A stretch of DNA of 64,000 bases from Owenia fusiformis. Taxonomy: Eukaryota > Annelida > Polychaeta > Sabellida > Oweniidae. The notes beneath the pieces were generated by a model. That model searched no databases. It was not told where the DNA came from and saw only the letters and a program-made list of their open reading frames with translations. Of the stretch, positions 58,643-64,000 are shown piece after piece (the first letter of the stretch is position 1; the number at the start of each line of letters is the position of its first letter). The stretch covers positions 33,331,524-33,395,523 of the forward strand of contig CAIIXF020000006.1 in NCBI GenBank assembly GCA_903813345.2. Direction: 5' to 3'. Both the position numbers and the translations under genes were made by a program.

Positions 58643-59195
58643 ACCAACACGTTGACCTATCAGTCTCTAAAGCCAATAGCATCCTTGGAATAATAAAAAG
58701 AACTTTCTCCCATCTGGACAAAACAATCCTCCCTCTTCTTTACAAATCACTTGTAAGACCCCACTTGGAATACGCAAACAGCGTATGGAATCCCCACCAC
58801 AACATGGATATTGACAAGCTAGAAAAGGTCCAAAGATGAGCAACAAAACTTGTACCAGAAATTAAGGACATGAATTATGGGGATAGGCTAAGATACCTGA
58901 AGCTACCATCACTCCTGTACAGAAGGAGACAAGGGGATCTCATCCAAACCTACAAAATCATAATTAATATATCACAGACATTGCTGAAAAATCTGAAGCA
59001 CATAGAACCAGATGAAACACTGAGAAGCTCAATACAAGATACAGTAGACTGAATGTCAGGAAGAATGTTTTTGGAAACAGAATTGTGAAGGACTGGAACA
59101 ATCTCCTGCAGACTGCAATAGATGCTGACAATGTCAACCAGTTCAAGGCGCAAATTGACAAACACTTCCACAACCTAAAGTACCACTACAACTAG
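58643..59195 (+). pseudogene. LINE reverse transcriptase C-terminus, degenerate
   Basis: Encodes KANSILGIIKRTF, LLYKSLVRPHLEYANSVWNP, DIDKLEKVQR and VKDWNNLLQTAIDADNVNQF, the conserved C-terminal tail of CR1/jockey-type LINE polymerases. An in-frame TGA near 58837 and a frameshift near 58975 show it is inactive. TAG at 59193-59195. It continues the fragment at 52040-52124. Confidence 0.88.
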
Positions 59196-59332
59196 ATGAC
59201 AGCCCCTTTAACCCATGTCCAGTGAGGTTTCAAGAAAACAACCCCCCCCCCCCACTTACTAAGACCTTACATATAACAAGATCTGGATAAAATAGGATCC
59301 TTCCTTCTTCCAGAAGAAATGGTATACAGGTG

Positions 59333-59430
59333 AATACTCACTGGGCAGTTTCCAGGAGTCGGTACGGGAGCAAATACTCACTGGGCAGTCTCCCGTACCG
59401 ACAATTATTTGTACGGGAGATAGTCTGAAT
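59333..59430. repeat. Small direct and inverted repeat cluster
   Basis: AATACTCACTGGGCAGT occurs twice, and GTCGGTACGGGAG / CTCCCGTACCGAC form an inverted pair. Confidence 0.8.
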
Positions 59431-59893
59431 CATAGATACCGGCCAGATTCTTTTGTAGTATGATCAGTAGCTCAATAAATATTATTCTTTGAGCCTATGA
59501 GATCCTACTAAAAATGATCTGGCCAATATCTGTGGTCCGAATTTTAATGTTTGGACTACTTTGAATCTAAAAAATAAGCAATTAGGATGCAGTTGAAGCC
59601 CATGGTTGAAGCTAACAACAGTACGCATTGTTTGAGGTATGACGACTGTGATATTTATTGATAAACTGACTCCAAAATCAAGGAAAAATAAATTATCTGA
59701 ATATCTTGTGTCTTGTCCTTGAGTATATTTATTGAGCCTAGACACCGAGGAGAGAATCTGGCAGGTCCGTGGCCGAAACTCCCTAATTTACAATAGGCCA
59801 CAGCTTTGCTGCACATTATACATGACTATCTGAAATATACAAAAGTTGGGACATGTTTCCATTTTTTCATATACTGTACTGTACTGCAATATA

Positions 59894-60462
59894 CAGTGGG
59901 GGACATAAAGAATTACAAAAGCTATGGAAATTACATGCTGTCGCACATGTAATAAATTCTTACCTCAGTGTATTCAGTGCTCTATTTTCTCCGTCCTAGT
60001 AAGTCCATATATAGTGGAATTCGTGTCCATAATGACAAATAAGAACTTAAAAATTTGAAGTGGAATTCACATGTTAATGCCAACTCTTCAAATGTGAGGT
60101 GATTTTGGAGCCCGATTACGCCGCAATGTGGAATGGCTCCCAGAATGCAACATGACACATGTCAGCTTTCAAAATGCCGTTCTGCCAATTTGAAATCTGT
60201 CACGAGTAAATAAGGTTACCTTATGTTGCATTCTGGGAGTCAATCCTCCTTGGATCACAAACATGGCGATTCATGAAAACATTTGTTTGATTTGGTAGGG
60301 ATTTATCCATCATTTGCAGGTATGAAGCTTTGGATTAATTAATTGTGCTACTTAAAGTGAATAAATTATTTTCTACCGCTTGGGTGAGTTTGAGACACGA
60401 AACTTAGAAGTTAGCTCATTGTGACAACTTTTGAGGGTTGAGATTTATTTTTGTCCCCGACT
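59894..60462. mobile_element. Tc1/mariner-like MITE
   Basis: Starts CAGTGGGGGACATAAAGAAT and ends TTTATTTTTGTCCCCGACTTT. Interior ~59920-60200 is an inverted match to the copy at the left window edge (CCAGAATGCAACATGACA, CTCTATTTTCTCC). The right border is approximate. Confidence 0.72.
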
Positions 60463-61024
60463 TTAGTCATTTGATTGCTTATTTTTTTAATTCAAAGTAG
60501 TTCCAAATATTTAAAATTTTACTGTACATGTAGTTCTTTCTGGGGCAATATGTGACCGATGCCCAGGCCTTACCTTCTTCTAAGGCCACTGTATTGTCGC
60601 CTTCGTCCAAAGATAAATTCCTGCATGTATGACGGGTCATGTCGTAATCAAAAAATTTGAAATCAAATGTCCGCCATTTTTCCACATCACAATTTGAATT
60701 GCGAGTTTTGGTCTTATTACCGCACCAAAAATTCCAAAAGACACATGAAGTGATCAATGCATTAGTTCACATCTTCTGGATCGCTAACTTAGAATTTACA
60801 GCCAGTTACTAATGTCAGACATTTCGTCCAGTTTTTGAATATCGCCATTTTTTGGAGCCATTTTGTTTTAATTTTAGACGAAATCTTGCAATATCTCATC
60901 CCATTTTTATTAATGATTTATTTATCTGGCGATTTTTAGAATATTCAATAAATTTATGACACGCCGGCCAGCTTTTTTCAAATGGAGTTAACAGTATTCC
61001 AGATGAAATTACATGTACCTCTAG

Positions 61025-61835
61025 TAATGGTATCATGGTTCAACTCTCAAATGTGAAAAAATTACAGACATTTCAAAATTTAGTGTTTGGTCAAAATTAA
61101 GTTCAATTTTACACCAAATCACTAGTCAATGTGTCCTTACGGGCCATCATAACAGCAGCAATTTTTTTCGAGTCGGATGGATATTGAGTTGGAAAAAGAG
61201 AACGGTGAGGGTCGAAATTCTAAGGAAACTCTTCTAAAGCGCCTTTAACGGGTTTTAAGAGGGTTATAAAATTCCACACCCCTATTTGAAGGGCTTTTAA
61301 GTTCATATCTGAAAATAATTGCTGCTGTTAACATGGCCAAGGGGGGACTCATTGACTAGTAATGTGGTGTTACCCTTTGCATTCGTTCGACTTCACTTCT
61401 TAAAAGAGAGCTTCGTCTTCACTCTTTCAAACTAAAATAAACCTGTGAATTCACCGCGCCAATCAGTGTTCGTCGGCCAAATTTGACCGACGTTCTCTAT
61501 ATGTTCATTCCTTCTGACGTCATCGTTGAGCCCAGAATTGACCAATGACATGCGCATATTTAATTAGAACTCATTTGGCGTATGTTTCTTCAAGCTCGCT
61601 GATTGGTGGAAGGTCAGCGCGTAGGTCAAAAGTGATTTACCCAAACTGTCACCGGTACCCGTCGTGGGGGCGGGGCTACTAAACTGTAATATGGTCTCTA
61701 CTAGGCAGAGTGTAGTTTAACTAGACTCTGCACGCAGGGTATGTGGTGTAAAATTGAACTTTATTTTGACAAAACACTAACTTTTAAAATGACTGTAACT
61801 TTTTCCCATTTGGGAGTTAAACCATGATACTTGGC
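61025..61835. mobile_element. Fold-back element disrupted by MITE copy C
   Basis: Left arm (ATCATGGTTCAACTCTCAAATG, AGTGTTTGGTCAAAATTAAG, AATTTTACACCA, ACTAGTCAATG) is inverted at 61330-61370 and 61742-61830. The centre has CAGCAGCAATT / AATTGCTGCTG. Copy C of the TACCCT MITE splits the right arm. A CGGGACACCCTGTA sequence at 61930-61943 resembles a mariner terminus and may mark a larger element. Confidence 0.7.
61371..61741. mobile_element. TACCCT MITE, copy C (8-bp target duplication)
   Basis: Starts TACCCTTTGCATTCGTTCGA and ends TGCACGCAGGGTA. TGTGGTGT flanks both sides (61363-61370, 61742-61749). It differs from copy B by few substitutions and small indels. Confidence 0.9.
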
Positions 61836-62804
61836 AAATCAATGTAACTTTGGATAAACTTTAAAATGATATATGACACATACTCTGAGGACACTGGAAT
61901 ATGTCTGCCTAGGGGGGGGACATACTTTCGGGACACCCTGTACATATACGTATTCATACTCTCCAGCTCATTTCAATATTCTAGAAACAATGTCACATGC
62001 AAGAAAAATCGCTGTGACAAGATAAATATGTCATTATCCATAAAAGGATGATTTGTGGATCAGTTAGTATTCTAGCTATCCAGTCCAGTACTGACCTACA
62101 TTTTGGAATGTTTGGGTTCGTATTGTGTAGCTTCTTAGGTCAACTCTAAATTGTTATAGTGAACACTGGCAAAAATGTCACACTGCACATATGGCTGTAA
62201 TGTGACATAAATGTGCAATATCAATAATTGAAAGAGATCGGGTCTCCTAAAAACACAATTAGAGTAACCCCTTGATTTTTTCGTGTTATTTGATGTAAAA
62301 CAAGTTTGTTTATCAACTTATCAATTCTGAGGCTTGAATTAATTCTTTGACAGTATCAATTAGATGATTGTTCCTAGCCATGAATTTCCACTTGCATCAA
62401 TAGAAATTTAAATTTAAATTTAAAAAGCCGGCTCAAATTTGTTCCAGTCTGTTTGGCTTTTTCCTTCAGATTATTTTGGCTTACAGGAGCCATATTTATT
62501 ACTTCTAAGGGGTTACAATATAGATAAATCCCCAAAAAACATTGTATTCTGTTTTCAACTTATTGCGTTCAATTCTGACAGTTGGTTGTTCTTTTGGTTG
62601 TCCTGTTGATATCCTCAATATATTGTCGATATCGTGCTTATGATTTGGTCTCAAGATGTATCTAAGGTATATATGATGTTTTATGAGCAATTATATTGGG
62701 ACATTACTGATTGTCCAGAATAGAAATCTGGACGACTCGATCTCTTGAATCAAGAATTTCACACTGGGCCTAAAAATCTGACTTTTTGGCCTTGAGGAAA
62801 TATA

Positions 62805-63006
62805 CTGTATAAGTGGTATTTAATCCGAGTGGTTAATTTTCCGAATGGTCATATTTCATCATTTTCCTAATTTTAATTTTCCTAATGACAAGAAACCTCC
62901 CATTGGATAACATTATAAAGACAATATTTCCGACATTTAATTTTCCAAACCTGGCATTTAGAAAATAGGCAAATTAAATGATTAGGCAAAATTACCACTT
63001 ATACAG
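62805..63006. mobile_element. TA-flanked MITE, 202 bp
   Basis: Perfect inverted termini CTGTATAAGTGGTA flanked by TA. The interior is AT-rich with AATTTTCC/GGAAAATT-like motifs in both orientations. Confidence 0.85.
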
Positions 63007-63215
63007 TATGCAGTAAAACCTGTCTAAGTGGAACACCTTTGATACCTCTAAAAAGTGTTCCACTTAGGAGGTGTTCTACTAATAGAGGTTCGTTAAACAT
63101 TAAGTCAGTTGATCGTGGGAGTCTGAAAAGCACAGTGAAATCTGTCTATTCAAACACTGCTAGAACTGGCTAAAAGTGTTCAGATTGGCAGGTAGTTCAG
63201 ATTGGCAGGTATTTA
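63007..63215. repeat. Possible old MITE remnants
   Basis: CAGTAAAACCTGTCTAAGTGGAA and CACAGTGAAATCTGTCTATTC resemble each other; AGTGTTCCACTTAG is inverted to part of the first. The borders cannot be set. Confidence 0.4.
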
Positions 63216-63451
63216 CATCAAGGTTTTTGAACATGGAAATCTATGGCAATGAGATCCCAAAAGGCATTCCCACATTAATAATGTTTGTGCAGTTTAATTT
63301 TTGGTGCCATTTAATTTTTTTTATAAGTGTTCATTTGTTTGAAATTGACTAGATGCGAGTAGATAGATATATTTTGATTTACACCATTAAATATTCAAAA
63401 TTCATTCAAAGTGATGTCATATTTTAAATCTACAAGTAAAAATACATTTAT

Positions 63452-63552
63452 AAATAGAATTTCGAAAATTGTTTATCAACTTTGAAAATTTAATTGTTTA
63501 AATAATGAAAAATAGAATTTCGAAAATTGTTTATCAACTTTGAAAATTTAAT
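63452..63552 (+). repeat. 58-bp tandem duplication
   Basis: AAATAGAATTTCGAAAATTG and the following bases are repeated exactly 58 bp later. Confidence 0.9.
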
Positions 63553-63654
63553 TTTTTTTGAAAATGTGATTTCTAGTTCGGGGAGATTCCTCATAGAGCC
63601 CATGTTATTATTATAAAATCACAAAAAGTTAAATCTTTTCTTGTATTCGACAGA

Positions 63655-63812
63655 TAACCTTTTCTTTTACTGGACATATTTTAATTTGCATAACTCTGAG
63701 ATACATAAGGGTGATATGAAAATTGAACCACTAAAACAGATGAATATTAAGGGAACTTTCTCCTTACCCGCCATGCTATCTGACCCGAACGAGCCACCTG
63801 GTGGTGAAACTG
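63655..63812 (+). CDS. Candidate exon of an unknown gene
   Basis: CTTGTATTCGACAG is an acceptable acceptor, and AAACTG|GTAACT an acceptable donor. The frame between them is open and less AT-rich than its surroundings, encoding GDMKIEPLKQMNIKGTF and SLPAMLSDPNEPPGGETG. No domain was recognised. It could be a chance open frame. Confidence 0.25.
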
Positions 63813-64000
63813 GTAACTACCTACTCGCATCTGAGTCATTCATTTTATCAGTTTAACATTTGTAAAAGCTCAAGAAGTTAATTCAATTTTATAACTACTG
63901 ACTATAGCTGACTAGGTGAGGAATTATTTCAAAACTGGTATTTTCAGAAAAGATCAAAGAATATTTGATGGTTCTAGTAAAATAGTTTTATAAAGTAAGA

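Noticed and set aside
1-64000. Search for tRNA, rRNA, CRISPR, prokaryotic operons or viral genes
   Set aside because: None found: no tRNA-like B box in a cloverleaf context, no regular spacer array, and no recognisable viral protein.

Overview
This is a eukaryotic, AT-rich, intron-rich window. The two genes and the repeat landscape point to a mollusc, most likely a bivalve. The RXR ligand-binding domain reads like a lophotrochozoan protein, and the introns hold dispersed repeats that start with (CCGT)n/(ACGG)n microsatellites followed by tandem cores, the layout described for bivalve 'pearl'/Helitron-like repeats. No bacterial-style genes, CRISPR arrays, rRNA or tRNA genes were seen.

Two host genes are supported exon by exon and converge tail to tail. 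Retinoid X receptor (RXR) is on the + strand: seven coding exons from 13414 to 25806, with a possible upstream alternative first exon at 1439-1496 that splices in frame. The nonsense-mediated-decay adaptor SMG7 (EST1C) is on the - strand: twenty coding exons from 51356 down to 33553, total 3210 nt (1069 aa), every junction in frame. RXR is a nuclear, ligand-controlled transcription factor; SMG7 is a phospho-UPF1-binding adaptor that links NMD to mRNA decay. Nothing in the sequence suggests a functional link; they are neighbours.

Layout: 1-13.4 kb is upstream/first-intron DNA with a hAT MITE, three microsatellite-plus-tandem-core repeats or remnants, fold-back elements and one copy of a MITE trio. 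13.4-25.8 kb is RXR; its 9.56-kb intron holds two Helitron-like copies and a second MITE. 25.8-33.5 kb is 3'UTR/intergenic DNA with a hAT MITE. 33.5-51.4 kb is SMG7, whose introns hold three abutting Helitron-like copies in alternating orientation, a broken mariner made of two inverted transposase tails, another Tc1/mariner-like element, and PIF/Harbinger-like and TTAA-flanked MITEs. 51.4-64 kb is repeat-dense. A LINE reverse-transcriptase copy is split by a 6.5-kb insertion with a perfect target duplication, and that insertion contains near-identical ~500-bp inverted arms. Further MITEs (one nested in another) follow, then a possible exon of an unknown + strand gene at the right edge.

I found no clearly new biochemical system. 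The most unusual signals are the composite 6.5-kb insertion, a 29-bp minisatellite that repeatedly copies an RXR splice donor, the candidate RXR first exon, and a MITE family with 8-9-bp target duplications.
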